Shown: positions 1-11,719 of the stretch, in pieces
Numbering within the stretch: the first letter of the stretch is position 1
Layout of the letters: the number at the start of each line of letters is the position of its first letter
Assembly: GCA_027257055.1 (NCBI GenBank)
Contig: JAPVLO010000990.1
Location: forward strand, 424,946-488,945
From: Cephalopachus bancanus
Taxonomy: Eukaryota; Chordata; Mammalia; Primates; Tarsiidae
DNA: 64,000 bases
Direction: 5' to 3'
Notes under the pieces: generated by a model
The model's input: only the letters and a program-made list of their open reading frames with translations
What the model was told of the DNA's origin: nothing
The model's database searches: none
Position numbers and translations under genes: made by a program

Positions 1-890
1 GCTGGCTTCCAGATAGCTTCTTGAGGCTTCTTCCTGTTAACTTACTGATCATGTGAGTGGCACCACCCCACATCATGCTTCTTCACTCTGGCGGCAGCAA
101 TTCCTTCCTGTAGGAGCAGCTGAATTTGGCTTGCAGTTCTTCCAATGCTCACAGAACCAGTCTCATCACCTCCTACCCCAGAGATGAAGCCCAGTTGGCT
201 AGTACACCATCCCCAGAGGTCTGGGTCCCACCTCTGTGGTATCCCTTCTCTGAGCTCAGAGAAACCAACAATCAAGGAAGGGGCCAGAAGGTGCACCTTC
301 CTTAGGCTTCTGAGTGTCTGTCTCATGTGGTCCCTCCTCCAAGCTTCTAGGTTCTTTTGTTGTTTGTTTTTGGTTTTTTACCCAGAATTTCACTCTGTCA
401 CCCAGACTGGAGTGTATGGCACAATCACAGCTTACCACAGCCTTGACCTCCTGGGCTTAAACGATCCCTCCACCTCAGCCTCTCAAGTAGCTGGGATCAT
501 AGGCATGCACCAAGTCCAGCTAATTTTTTTATTTTTTGTAGAGACGAGGTCTTACTATGTTGCCCAGGCTGGTCTCGATCTCCTGGGCTCAAGCAATCCT
601 CCTGCCTTGGTCGTCCAAAGTGCTGGGAATACAAATGTAAGCCACCATGCCCAGTCTTTCTAACTTTTAATAATTCCAACTTTTTCCCCTTGGTTCCCCC
701 AGAGGTGGTGGCTGCTTCCTGAAATTGCTACCTCCACGATAACTTAAGAGTTCTCGTTTTGCTTTTTAGGTTTTTCAATAACTAGTTAATAATTCTTTAT
801 ACCTAGCCTACTATTCTCTGTATTAAATTCTCTCTGTTAAAACAACCTGTGTGGTTTTTGTCTCCTGTCTAACGCAGGAAGCTATGTTAC
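1..890 (+). mobile_element. Ancient LTR/L1-like repeat interrupted by an Alu
   Basis: The two parts, 1-361 and about 690-885, flank an antisense Alu. The distal end (ATTAAATTCTCTCTGTT, then TGTGGTTTTTGTCTCCTG) is recognisably repeated at about 10612-10690 and 37120-37190 in this window, so this is an interspersed family and not unique DNA. I do not recall the family name with certainty. The open frames crossing it on both strands carry no recognisable protein. Confidence 0.55.
362..657 (-). mobile_element. Alu dimer, old (AluJ-like)
   Basis: Antisense dimeric Alu. Both arms are visible: a right arm starting TCACTCTGTCACCCAG and a left arm ending near GCCACCATGCCCAG. It has the old GTCTCGATCTCCTGGG left arm and lacks the tarsier-type linker, so it is probably older than the tarsier-specific expansion. 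Confidence 0.85.
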
Positions 891-1610
891 CATCCAGAAA
901 GAACTTGAGGGTTATACATGACCAACTTGGCTTAGGTCAGCACTCAATAAATATTTACGGAGTAAATAAATGAATAAACAGCTGGATTTCTCACTGTAAA
1001 TTAATAATGACTTCCCAGGTTTTTAATACCAACCTCATGTGATTTTAATTAAAGTGAGTCAGTCCCCAGAGCCCTCTTGTTCCTGAAGGAGAGTAGCGGT
1101 GAGGCCTAAAAAGAATAAGATACAAAAAGTTTAAAGGAATAACATGTACCCAAGGGGGACTACAGCATGGGTAAATAGACCCACTAAAGTCCTCCTCCAG
1201 CAATTCGCAGAGTTGAATAAGCTCTGCCCTGGGCACTTCTCTCCTAACCTAAAAGTGGATTTTCCTCTGACCCAGACAATCTCACTCTTCAAATGCCCCG
1301 AGTTCTCCTGGGGGAAGCCGGGAGACACCTTTGTTTCTTAAACCTCCAGGAATCCATGCACAGAATTATCAGATAAAGATATTTAGCATCCCCAGAAGGC
1401 ATCACTCATTCAAAGGGAGAGGCTGGTAGATAATGGAGAAGCTGCAGAATTGGCTCAGGTTCAAAACCAATCACTTTAGAGTCAGTTAGGACCCTAGTCC
1501 AGGGCATCATCCCTGCATCATCTGTCTTGTTCCCAGAAAGCTGTGTTTCGGGCTCGGCCCCCTGTATTTGCAATTTGTGCTCTTGTAGGACAAAACATTC
1601 CATCTTCCAC
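890..1610. other. Mostly unassigned, with a short MIR/L2-like tail
   Basis: A short stretch at about 935-985 (CACTCAATAAATATTTACGG, then AATGAATAAA) resembles the common 3' tail of L2/MIR elements. The rest, to 1610, shows no repeat family or coding signal I recognise. Confidence 0.4.
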
Positions 1611-1619
1611 TCCTTTGGT

Positions 1620-1740
1620 AACTTATTTGGGCATGCTATGTGTCAGGCCTTGTGCACACTGCTTGGGGTACAAAGCTGCACAGTTTCTGCCCCCGTGGAG
1701 CCCAGCAAGGGCAAAAATCAGTCTAACAACAACGAGAGGG
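1620..1740 (-). mobile_element. L2 fragment
   Basis: CTATGTGTCAGGCCTTGTGC followed by CTTGGGGTACAAAGCTG and CCCCCGTGGAGCCCAG matches the reverse complement of the L2 3' region. Diverged. Confidence 0.6.
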
Positions 1741-2905
1741 GCCAGGAGGGGGAGCATCTCTCACGCCCTGGAAGGGGCAAGGAAGTCGGCATAATTTTGT
1801 GTTCTTTACAAAGAATAGTTGTCGCAAATGTCTGTGTTGCTCTTGGATTCCCTTGCATACTTCTGTATGTTTTTGAGCATCCTCTGACCTCAGTGTGCTT
1901 TGCTTTTATTTCCAAAACCTGTCACTTCTTTGGAGGCCTGACCTCCCCTAATGTAGCAGCTTTATTGAAGAGAGCTGAAAATGTCTGGAAATTGATGGTG
2001 TTGGGGGGACAGGCAGTGCTTAGCCACTGACCAGTCCCTGCAGGACTTTATCTGAGATGGAATGATTGCACAGGTATTTCCTCAACCTAGGCCCCCCATT
2101 CTTCTGTCCTGCGTCTGGAACACCTGGGTGGAGGGTTACCAGCTCACTTCCTCAGGGACCCTCACCTGTGTTAACTGAGAGAGGAACTGTCAAATTCCAG
2201 ATGGGAATCTCCTCACCCCTTCCTTGTGAGGCAGCAGGAGGGATTGCGCAAAGACAGAGCCTCTCCTCCTATTCAGTGCCCACGTCATTCACGAACACTG
2301 AGGGGCCTCTACCCGCAACTTCTCCAATCCTAGAACTCTCTGTGGGGGAGAGGGAGCTTTCCCCATAGTTGTTTCACCCACAAAGATGACTCCTGAGCAA
2401 ATCGCACGTATTAAGTCAGCTTAGGGGCCAGGGGCCATTACTGTTCCCAGCAACTATTCAACAGAAATCTTTGGTGTTGTTACGGCCTCTGGGGTTTTAT
2501 GCCCACTGCCTAGAAATGCCAAAGAGTTTAATAATCGCAAAGCAGCCAAGCGGGGAGTATGGCAGCTACTTCTCAAATCCCCCTCCTCAAGAACTCAAAA
2601 GCTAGGGTTTTTAAGGGTACGTTGGCAGGCAGGGGTTAGGGAATTGGAACTGCCGATTGATTGGGGATAAAATCACAGAGGCGTTGAGATTGTCAGTTTT
2701 GGGGTGGGGCTCAGGGGCCACTGGTCTGCTTGGCATCAGATGGTCTACCAGCATGCAGAGTGCCCTTCAGCTGATGAAACTTCTGGATACCATCAAGGAG
2801 GTCAGCATGACCCACAGCCCATTGTTCTTCAAGAGAAAAACAAGTTAGTTTATCCTGCAGGTCTCCCGCAGGGAGGGAGAAAAGGTCAAAAAAGAAAATA
2901 AGTAT
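1741..2905. other. Unassigned single-copy-looking sequence
   Basis: No repeat family, RNA gene or convincing exon seen. Open frames here (for example 1527-2030 and 2066-2368) have no recognisable domain and no splice context. Confidence 0.4.
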
Positions 2906-2908
2906 AAT

Positions 2909-3085
2909 ATCTTTTTAAAATTAATTTATTTCAATAGCTTTAGGGGGAACAAATAGTTTTTGGTTACACGGAGGCATTGTATAGTGGGGAAAGAAGTCTG
3001 GGCTTTGCCTGTACCCACCATTCCCATCTGTGCACAGTGTACCCAATAGGTGATTTTTTTTATCCCTCCCCATCTCCCCACCCTA
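2909..3085 (-). mobile_element. L1 3'-UTR fragment
   Basis: The antisense L1 3' end is recognisable from ATTTATTTCAATAGCTTTAG, GTTTTTGGTTACACGGAGGC, ACAGTGTACCCAATAGGTGA and TATCCCTCCCCATC. 5'-truncated, as most L1 copies are. Confidence 0.8.
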
Positions 3086-3339
3086 ACATCTTATGATTGA
3101 AATCATGACAAAACCTAGGTCCTCATTATAATTCCGACCTTGTGGACTTTTAGTAATTTTATAGGGTAGTTTCAGTGTCTGAATCCAAAGGAACGAGATA
3201 GGCGATTTACTCCCCACCTGCAAGGCAACTGCTGCAGATAGTTCCTGTAACAGACACTGTCATTGTTGAATTCATATCCCCAAGGCCCACCAGGAAGGAG
3301 GAGGTCATCTGTTGACATTTTTGTACTTGCCAATGGCTT

Positions 3340-3530
3340 CTGAGTTCCAGTTTCCACTTAGAAGCTGAAGACCTTGGGCAAATCCCTGTATTTTTATAAA
3401 TTTCAGTCTTCATAACCGTAAACTGGGAATAAGAACACCTACCTCGCAGAGCTATTGTGAGCGCTAAATCTGACATCATATGGAGAAATACTTAAGACTA
3501 TAAAGCATTATCCAGATATTATTACATGGC
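3340..3530 (+). mobile_element. MIR fragment
   Basis: The MIR core is visible: GACCTTGGGCAAATCC, then AACTGGGAATAAGAACACCT and CTATTGTGAGCGCTAAAT. Sense orientation, old. Confidence 0.75.
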
Positions 3531-3582
3531 AGAGAGGAGTGTACAGTAATATAAACAATGGAGTAGTCAGAAAAGCACAAAG

Positions 3583-3772
3583 TCAAGCCTGGGCAATATA
3601 GTGTGGCCTAATCTCTACAAAAAATTTTAAAAATTAGTTAGGCATGGTGGCCTGCACCTGTAGTCCCAACTATTTGGGAAGCTGAGGTGAAAGGATAGTT
3701 TGAGCCCAGGAGGTCAAGGCTACAGTGAGCTATAATCATGCTACTGCACTCCAGCCTGGGTGACAGAGAAAG
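3583..3772 (+). mobile_element. Alu, 5'-truncated
   Basis: Starts within the left arm at AGCCTGGGCAATATAG and contains the whole right arm. Old type (CTACAAAAAATTTTAAAAATTAG linker region). Its tail runs into a purine-rich simple tract. Confidence 0.85.
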
Positions 3773-3833
3773 AAGGAAGGAAGGGGAGGAGGGGCGAGGG
3801 AGGGAGAGAGGGAGCAAGGGAGGGAAAGAAAAG
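3765..3833 (+). repeat. Purine-rich (GGGA/GAAG) simple repeat
   Basis: Almost pure A/G tract downstream of the Alu tail, probably grown from it. Confidence 0.8.
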
Positions 3834-3892
3834 CACGGTCTTTGAGGTAGCATGAATCAGGGTGACTAAAGGTAACTAAAGTACGGAATCTA

Positions 3893-4362
3893 TGTGTGAC
3901 AGTGAATCTTACATGTCAGCTTAACTGGGCTAAGGGACGCCCAGATAGCTACTGGTAAGACATTATTTCTGTGTGTGTCTCTGAGGATGTTTCCATAAGA
4001 GATTAACATTTGAATCAGTAGACTGAGTAAAGAAGATCTGCCCTCACCAATGTGGGTGGGCATCATTTAATCCATTGAGGGCCTGGGTAGAACAGGCCCT
4101 TTTTAGGTAGAGGAAGGGCAAATTACACCCCTTTGTCCTTGAGCTGGGACATCCATTTTCTTCTGCCCCTGAACATCAGCACTCCTGGCTCTTGGGCCTT
4201 TGGCCTCAGACCAGGACTTATACCATCAGTTTTTCTGGATCTCCAGCTTGCAGATGGCAGATTGTGGGACTTCTCAGCCTCTATAATTGTATGTGAACCA
4301 ATTCCCACAATAAACAAACAAACGGTTCTGTTTCTCTGGAAAATCCTGGTTCATACACTATG
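3893..4362 (+). mobile_element. MLT2-like ERVL LTR
   Basis: Nearly full-length LTR of the MLT2 type. Landmarks are TCAGCTTAACTGGGCTAAGG, AGTAGACTGAGTAAAGAAGA, CAATGTGGGTGGGCATCAT, GCAGATTGTGGGACTTCTCA and a terminal TTCTGTTTCTCTGGAAAATC. An old non-coding solo LTR. Confidence 0.75.
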
Positions 4363-4364
4363 GA

Positions 4365-5253
4365 AGAGAGATGTCACAGGTTGTACTCTCCAGGAGCAGA
4401 TAATGGTATGGTTTTTGAGGTGCAAGGTGTTTATTAGGGATCAAATCCTGTGAAAGAAATGGGAAAAGGGCAGGATGGGGCCGACTGAGAAACTGAATTA
4501 CAGTGTAGGCCTGACAAAGCCTCAGCCAACCCAGTGGAGGGTTCTGAAACAAGGATCATCTACCAAAGTTTTCTTGCAGTAGGCTGAAATAGCCAGACCA
4601 TTATGTTCTTTTTATACTTTCTACTAAAACATACCTTTATACTAAGTCACTAGGTATGGGCTGCCCTGGGGACGGTGTGACCTAGAGCGAAGTGGCTCTC
4701 TGCAGCTGAGACAGACAGGAAGGGCAATCTGCTCTTTGTACACCCCATGAATGGACAACAAGAACTTTCCTGAAGGTTAATCTAGTGACACATCTGGGAG
4801 GCATAAGGAACACCAGAAGGAAAGTGGGGAAGTGAGACAAGGAAGAGAAGTCAGTCAATAGAGGGTGGGTTTTACTGGCTTCCACTGGGGCAACTGGAGC
4901 TCATTTCTACAGGGAAACTCTAGGTAATGGTGTTGAGCAAATGCCTCAGCATTGTCTACCCAAGGGACAAGGGAGATTTATACAGCAACTCCCCTCAGTC
5001 ATTGGTTGAGAGCTGCTCTCAGGAGGCATTAAGCCCCAGGCACTTTTATCCTGCCCTATACTGCTGGGCACAGATATGATGAGTGCTGGAAGGATCTAGA
5101 GCACTGACAGTGGGTGCTGCTCTCACATCGAGCATTTTACAGCCTTGTGAGGGAGAATGACCACGAGAAAACAGCCTGACAAGTGCAATGACAGAGGCAT
5201 GCACAAAGAAGTCTTAATCTGAGAAACCTTCTTAAGGGGGTGACCAAACACAT
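4365..5253. other. Unassigned sequence
   Basis: No recognisable repeat, exon or RNA gene. Confidence 0.4.
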
Positions 5254-5265
5254 GAGCTGAATCTT

Positions 5266-5558
5266 TTTTTTTTTTTTTGAGTTGGAATCTCACTCTGTTG
5301 CCCAGACTGGCGTGCAGTGGCATGCTCCCGGCCACTGCAGCCTCGACCTGCTGGGGCTCCGGCAATCCTTCCGCCTCAGCCTTCCAAGTAGCTGGAACTA
5401 CAGGTGCGTGCTACCACGCCCAGCTAATTTTTTGATTTATTGTAGAGATGAGGTCTCACCCAGTTGCCCAGGTGGGTCTCGAACCCGCGGGCTCAGGCAA
5501 TCCACTCACCTCAGCCTCCCAAAGCGCGGGATTACAGGCTGAGCCACCGAGCCCGGCT
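5266..5558 (-). mobile_element. Alu, young tarsier-type
   Basis: Full-length antisense dimer flanked by the perfect target duplication GAGCTGAATCTT (5254-5265 and 5559-5570). It carries the young diagnostics: CTCAGCCTG head, CTACAATAAATCAAAAAATTAG linker and an almost perfect tRNA-like T-arm around the B box. Confidence 0.95.
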
Positions 5559-5589
5559 GAGCTGAATCTTAAAAGGCAGGAAAGGGTTG

Positions 5590-6050
5590 TCTTGGAAGAA
5601 GGGACCAGGAAAGAGGCTCTGAGGCTTGGACGGCTGGGCTGCTTCAGGAGTTTTCAAGTCATCCAGGGTGACTGAACGTGTCATTCAGCAAGTGAAAGAG
5701 GAGGAATAAAAGGGTACAATGGGGAAAGAAGGTGGTGCTAGATCATATAGAGCCTGAATGAGGCTTTCTATTTCTTATGGAAAGATGGGGGAGACTTGCT
5801 AGGATTGTGAGCATAGGTGTGTCATGAATCTGATATACTCTCTAGAGAAATCACTGTAACTGTGGAGAACAGATTTGAGGGGACAGGATGGAGGGCAGGG
5901 AGCACTAAAGAGAAATTATGAAGGCTGAACACAAGGAAATGGCTATGGAGAGAGAGAGAAGGTGACAAAATTAAGAGAGACGAAGAACGCACAGGCCTAA
6001 TGGCTAGTAGGAAGAAGAGCCCTAGGGAAGTGTCTATGCTGGTCATGGGT
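5590..6050 (-). mobile_element. L2 fragment
   Basis: Antisense L2-type sequence: AAAGAGGCTCTGAGGCTTGG, then ATATAGAGCCTGAATGAGGC and GAAATCACTGTAACTGTGGA. Diverged, 5' and 3' limits approximate. Confidence 0.5.
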
Positions 6051-6059
6051 TTCCATCCC

Positions 6060-6395
6060 GAGTTTTCGCCAAACCTCTCAACTGTCTAATACACCTAGAA
6101 GGACTGTTTACCTGGAGCCAGGATATAGCAAGGAGATTTTCATAAGTTCTATTACAGAAAATCTGTTTTTCTCCATTGACCTTTCGATCCTTATGCCCTG
6201 TCTAAACTACAGTGTTAGGTTGCTGTTGCTCTTGTTTTGTTTTTCGTTTCTTTTAAATAGGCACCAAAGCAACTCATATTTCATTCAGGTCAGGTAGGAA
6301 GCAAAGATGGTCACTTGTCTCTTCAGTTGCAGTGCTAGACTCTGATATATTGGTAAGATGAAGGTCTCACAAATAAATATGACCCTGGAAGTTGC
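6060..6395. other. Unassigned sequence
   Basis: No recognisable feature apart from a chance polypyrimidine tract plus AG near 6240-6261. Confidence 0.35.
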
Positions 6396-6578
6396 ATATA
6401 ACCTTTCTACTTACATCCTTTTGACTAGAGCTTACTCATATGGCTGTATCTAGTGGCAAAGAAAGTTGGAAAATGTAATTTTTATTGTAGGTGGCCATGT
6501 AACCAACTTAAAAAAAACCTCAGCCTTTCTTTTAGAGAGGATAAGGGGGAGAAAGGATATTTGAGAGCAATTAGAAGT
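6395..6578 (-). mobile_element. Ancient MER-type repeat tail
   Basis: GTAATTTTTATTGTAGGTGGCCATGT and AATTAGAAGTCTCTGC resemble one end of a common old repeat. The opposite end of what looks like the same family is at about 29990-30290, and an inverted piece is at about 11500-11720. Family name not certain. Confidence 0.4.
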
Positions 6579-6579
6579 C

Positions 6580-7210
6580 TCTGCTGTATTAGTTAGCAAC
6601 TGCTGCCTAACAAACCACCCTAAAACTTAGTAGACTAAACCAACTACCTCTTTATTTCTCACAATTTAATGGGTCAGAAATTTGAGGCTGGAGTGATGAC
6701 TCATCCCTACTCCAGATGGTGTTGGCAGCAGTATCTTGGCTGGAGCTAGAAAACTGAAAATGGCCACACTCTCACACGTCTGATGGCTCAGTTGGAATGG
6801 CTTAAAGGGCTACGGCTGACTGGGATGGCTGGGCCTCCCTTCATGAGGTTGGCAGGATTCACTAATATGTCTGGGAGCTCAGTTCTCCTCCAAGTGGCTT
6901 CTGCCTCCAGCAGGATAACCTGGGCTTCTTTACTGGTGGCTGAAAATCTCCCCAGGTAAAAGTAGAAGCTACAAGACTTCTTAAGCTCTGGATTCAGATG
7001 CCCATACCTCCTCCCTGCCATGCACACATATCGCTTCAGCTGCATTTTATTGATCCAAATAAGTGTCAAGGGCAGCCCAGATTCAAAGGGCAGAGAATTT
7101 ATTCCACCTCAGGATGGAAAGAGCTACAAAGAAATATTGCAAAGAGTGTGATAGTGGGAGACACGATTCATTGAGGGCTGTTTTGAGAATCGACCACACT
7201 TGCAATTGGG
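6580..7210 (-). mobile_element. MLT1-type MaLR LTR
   Basis: Antisense MLT1-like LTR. It begins GTATTAGTTAGCAACTGCTG, CTAACAAACCACCCTAAAAC and ends near the GAATTTATTCCACCTCAGGATGG and TTGAGAATCGACCACA motifs. Confidence 0.65.
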
Positions 7211-8501
7211 GGAACCATATTAGCTTTGATCAGTCATTTTACACCATTTACCATGGCTTGTAAGCCAGTTCTACAGATACTGAGCATTTCCTCTTGAATT
7301 CCACCAAGTAAATACCAGTGCCTTGATTTGGTCATATGAACACAGCATAGAGATCTGAAAGAAACAAGGAATTAGTCACAAAATTAATTCTTACACTTTT
7401 CTTACAGAAACATATCTCTCAAAAAAGCAGCAGTCTGCTTAGGATGTAGAAGGCTGTTAAGAGCATTGTGCTCACCCTTACAATAATAACAGAAAAGTCT
7501 GGACAACCTCCCAGTCACAACTTTCCTTGAACTCATCAGCGCATTGAAGCCACAGTGCAATCAACTAATCCAAACTCTAAGGAAAGACAGGAGCCTCCAA
7601 GGAGAGATGGAACATAAGCACTATGGACAACATGCAGGATCATATGGGTAATTTTAGCAGCAAGAATAAACTATAGGAAAGAATCAAATGGAAATGCTTG
7701 AAATGAAAAACACTACTGTGCTCTTGATGAGTTCATCAGAAAACAGATACAGCTGAGAAAAGAATCAACAGATTTGAAGATAAGTCTTTGGAAAGTGCCC
7801 AAACTGAAACACAAAGAGGAAAAAAAAAAAGAGGGCAAAAAACAGAATAGGACATCAAAAAGCTGTGGGACATTATCAAATAGTCTAACATATGTGTAAC
7901 TCGAATCTTAGAAGGAAAAGAGAGAAAAAGGCAGGAAAAATGCTTGAGGAAATAATGGCTGAGGATTTTCCAAAATTAATGGCAGACACCAAGCCACAGA
8001 TCCATGAAGCTCAGAAAGACAAAGTAGAGTAAAACAAAAACAAAAAACATAACGAAATAAACAAACAAAAAAATCTAAGCATATCATATTTAAACTGTTG
8101 AAAACCAAAAGCAAAGAGAAAATCATGAAGGCAGCCAGAGGAAAAAAAGATATATTTACATGCAGTAGAATAAAGATAAGAATTATGGCAGACCTCATCA
8201 GAAACCACACAAGTCAGAAGACAATAAAGTAACATCTTCAAAATGCTAAATAATAACAATAAAAGAATATGCCAACCCCAAATTCTATACCCCCCAAAAA
8301 ATATATTTCAAAAATAAAATAGAAATACTTTCTCGGACAAACAAAAACAGAGAATCAATTGCCAGTAGAACTACCCTATGAGAAAAGTTACAAGTAGAAG
8401 GAACATAATACAATATAGAAACTTGGATCTATACAAATAAATGAAGAGGGCTGGAAATGGTACAAATAAAGGCAAATAAAAATTCATTTAAAAATATTTA
8501 A

Positions 8502-8788
8502 GGCCGGACTTGGTGGCTCAGCCTGTAATCCCAGCACTTTGAGAGGCCAAGGCAAGTGGATTGCCTGAGCCCACGGGTTCGAGACTTGCCGGGGCATCTT
8601 GGCAAGACCTCATCTCTACAATAAATAAAAAATTAGCCAGGTGTGGTAGTGTGCGCTTGTAGTTCTGGCTACTTGGGAGGGTGAGGTGGAAGGATTGTCA
8701 GAGCCCAGCAGGTCGACGCTGGGGTGGCCATGAGCATGCCACTGCACTCCAGCCCGGGCAACAGAGTGAGACTCCAACTCAAAAAAAT
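8502..8788 (+). mobile_element. Alu, tarsier-type
   Basis: Full-length dimer with target duplication AAAATATTTAA on both sides. CTCAGCCTG head, ACAATAAATAAAAAATTAG linker and GACTCCAACTC end. The T-arm stem is decayed (GACTTGCC). Confidence 0.93.
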
Positions 8789-8831
8789 AAAATATTTAAA
8801 TTGTACTAAGAGGTAACTGACTGTTGAAAGC

Positions 8832-9040
8832 CAGCATAGCAGCCTGGGCAACATAGCAAAACTTCATCTCTACAAAAAATAAAGAAATTAGCCGCGTGTG
8901 ATGGTGTTTACCTAGAGTCTCTGCTACTTGGGAGGCTGACACAGGAGGATCGCTTGAATCCAGGAGTTGGAAGCTGTGGTCAGCTATGATTGTGTCACTG
9001 CACTCTAGCCTGGGCCACAGAATGAGACCCTGACTCAAAC
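8832..9040 (+). mobile_element. Alu, 5'-truncated, old type
   Basis: Starts at AGCCTGGGCAACATAGC in the left arm; the right arm is complete. The tail has become a CATC/CAAT repeat. Confidence 0.85.
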
Positions 9041-9069
9041 AATCCATCCATCAATCAATCAATCAATCC
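9041..9069 (+). repeat. (CAAT/CATC)n microsatellite
   Basis: About seven tetranucleotide units grown from the preceding Alu tail. Confidence 0.85.
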
Positions 9070-9152
9070 AACATAGCAGAAGTGAATTGTGTGTTTATAG
9101 GACATGTAAATGTAAAATGTGGGCTGGGAGGGAGGAATTGGAAGTGGTATAC

Positions 9153-9441
9153 TTTTTTTTTGCGTTGGAGTCTCACTCTGTCACCCAGGCTACAGTGCAG
9201 TGGCATGCTCATGGTCACCACAGCCTCTATCTGCTGGACTCAGGTGATTCTTTGCCTCAGCCTTCCAAGTAGCTGGAACCACAGGTGCACACCACCACGA
9301 CTGACTAATTTTTTGATTTATTGTAGAGACGAGGTCATGCCAAGTTGCCTGGGCTGGTCTCAAACCCCTGGGCTCAGACAATCCTCTCACCTTGGCCTCC
9401 CAAAGTTCTGGGATTACAGGTTTGAGCCACTGTACCCGGCT
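9153..9441 (-). mobile_element. Alu, tarsier-type
   Basis: Full-length antisense dimer with the TTTGATTTATTGTAG linker. Inserted in the HAL1/L1M body; the flanking duplication is imperfect (GGAAGTGGTATACT against GGAAGCATGTACTACT). Confidence 0.93.
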
Positions 9442-9590
9442 GGAAGCATGTACTACTTTATAAGATTTTTATACTACATATAAAATGGTATCATATTATT
9501 TGAAGATAGACACTGAGTAATTAAAGATGTATATTATAAACCCTAGAGTAACCATTTAAAAAGTTTTTAAAGCGTTAAGTGGTTTAACAT

Positions 9591-10700
9591 ACTGTTCTGG
9601 ATTGTCTGTCAGCAGTTAAGCACCATTTTCCCTTTCTATGCACTCCTATGTAGCACAGCATCTGGAAGCTTGGGGACTACATTTTCCAGCATTCCTTGCC
9701 AAATGGGTTACTAGTTAGATTGCACCAATAAGTATAGTTGATTCTCATTATTCACAGTAGTTATGTTCTATAAAGTCACTACAAACTGAACCATTGCTCC
9801 TAGGGGAAATACAGGGTTAGGTTCCTTTGAGCCTCTGGTCACAACATGTTTGTGAACCAGTCAGTACACAACCTTGTTTTTTGTGTGTTTCTGGTTAAAG
9901 ACACCTTATTAAATACAATATTGGCTCGTTAACATTGAACTCATGGCCAGCAGACCTATAACTCATGCCTGAAGAAAGCTTACTTCATACGTGTATTTTC
10001 TCTGGAAGGTGCATCACAGCCTTCTTGAGATTAGGTATGCTAGATAGCACTTCAGCACTATGCTTGGGGGACATTTCAAACAGTGAAATCACCAACAAAA
10101 AGCACAAAAATGTGGAAAACCTGGCTAACAGGCTGCCAAAATGATACTTGTTTACAGTATGGGAGCTGAAACCAGCAGCAGAGAGGCACCTCATTCAGCC
10201 TCAGCTGGGAACGTGTGTGTTAGGTAACTCAAGTTTTTTGCAGCTGTGTCGAGTGACAGCGAACACACCGTTGAGTATTGATTTTGGGGTCACAAATTAA
10301 TTTCAGCGAGTAGGTGAATTTGCAAATACAGAATCCACAAATAATGAGGATTGACTGTACTTGCACGAGACCTGGAAGGCCAAAGAGACAAGAAGCCACA
10401 ATTCTTACTGCTTCTCCTACAGCAGCAGGCAGACACAAAGGGTACAGGAAGTGAAACCTTTCCCGGCAACCTCCAGGCATTCCCTGATAATCAACAATCT
10501 TGGTCCAGCATGCCGGTGTGCTCCCAACTGACTTCTAAGTTTCTGGAAGTTTGGAGAAAGTCTAAGAGACTTTACTCTTCCTGCTTTCCCAACTGGTTCG
10601 TAAGTACGTAATCCACAGTATTAAATCCCTTTCTACCTGAAACTGCAAGTGCCATCTGTTTTTCTGACCAAACCCTTACTGATATATGTTTCCTAGCAAA
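9591..10700 (+). mobile_element. Ancient LTR/L1-like repeat split by a DNA transposon
   Basis: Flanks of the Tigger-like element. The distal part (CACAGTATTAAATCCCTTTC, CCATCTGTTTTTCTGACC) belongs to the same unnamed family as 1-890 and 36690-37190. Confidence 0.45.
9735..10359 (+). mobile_element. Tigger-like (Tc1/mariner) non-autonomous element
   Basis: About 625 bp with inverted ends: AGTTGATTCTCATTATTCAC at the left and AATAATGAGGATTGACTGT at the right. It is bounded by TA dinucleotides as expected for Tc1/mariner. Internal sequence is non-coding. Superfamily assignment is from the TA target and end structure. Confidence 0.6.
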
Positions 10701-11395
10701 ACATACAGCCTGAAGGAAGATTGAAATAAACAGTAAATGTCCAATTAAGTACAAGTTGTCATAGCTCGGATTTGCCCATAAGGCTGGGTGTGACCCAATT
10801 CACACTCAAGGGCTTTGCGAGTCCCTTTGGCCTCTTCATCACAGAGGGTCATGGAACCATAGAACAGCTTTGTCTTCAAAAGTGCTGGCCCATTTGGCCT
10901 ATTTATATTTTCTGGGGTAAACTATTAACTTAGTCTGCTAAGACACTACCGACAAGGATTTGTGTGCAAGTGATTTATGAAGGAAGTGCTTCCAGGAGAG
11001 ACCAGTAAGGGAATAGGGAAAACGGGACAGGGAAGGCAAGAGCGCTCACTCAGGGGAGTCCCAACCTCAGCCTGATCCTGCAGAGGTCTCTGGAGTGTAA
11101 ATTACACTTTAGTGTTTGTCCTGACCCCGGCCAAGGGAGCTGGGCTTTCATGCTCCCGCACAGTAAGTCATTGGCCAAGGGCCATCCAAATTCCCAGGTG
11201 CTGGCAACATGGCTCCAGGAGCCTGAGGGCAGGCCTCTGAAGCATTGCACACGTGCAGGCTGTTAGCAGCAAAAGCACAGAGAAATCAGGAAAGAAGCAC
11301 ACAGAAATCATGAAAAAGATTCAAAGAGGTCAATGTGAAACACACACGTGTCTTCTCTACTCTTTCTTTCGTGAAATAAAGAAAAAGCAGAACAG
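10701..11395. other. Unassigned sequence
   Basis: No clear repeat or coding feature. The short segment 11350-11400 is A-rich. Confidence 0.35.
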
Positions 11396-11499
11396 CAGGG
11401 TGATTAAGCCCCAAGACTTGAAAGCCATTCTGACTTGGGTTTAAATCCCAGCTGTGGCAGAAACTAAGCTGACCTCTGCTATCTATTTTTTTTTAATAT

Positions 11500-11719
11500 A
11501 GAAGCCCTGATTGTTAGCTGCCCAGAATAAAAGCCATAGTTCCCAGCCTCCCTAAAAACCATGTGTAGCCAATGTAAGGTAAGCAGTAAGTTTAGGGTGT
11601 GACTTCCATGAGGTGTATTTAAAGGAGGGAGGCTCTTCTTAACCTTCCTCCCTCCTGCTGCCTGAAGTGTGGTCCTGAAGGATGGAGCACAGTCAGCCTT
11701 GAACCACGAGGTAGAGATA
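11500..11719 (+). mobile_element. Ancient MER-type repeat fragment
   Basis: CCATAGTTCCCAGCCTCCCT and following sequence look like the inverted counterpart of the family at 29990-30290 and 6395-6578. Family name not certain. Confidence 0.4.

Larger units (their letters stand above)
7440..9600 (+). mobile_element. HAL1/L1M body interrupted by Alus
   Basis: A-rich sense strand with the ORF1-region landmarks of HAL1/old L1: AAACTGTTGAAAACCAAAAG, GAAGGCAGCCAGAGGAAAAA, CCCCAAATTCTATACCC and TTTCTCGGACAAAC. It resumes after the Alus at 9460-9600 (TATATTATAAACCCTAGAGT). Many stops and indels; no intact frame. Confidence 0.7.

Noticed and set aside
9041..9069. CRISPR-like short repeats
   Set aside because: Simple tetranucleotide repeat in a eukaryotic Alu tail without spacers. 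The minisatellite at 27346-28372 also lacks unique spacers between identical repeats.
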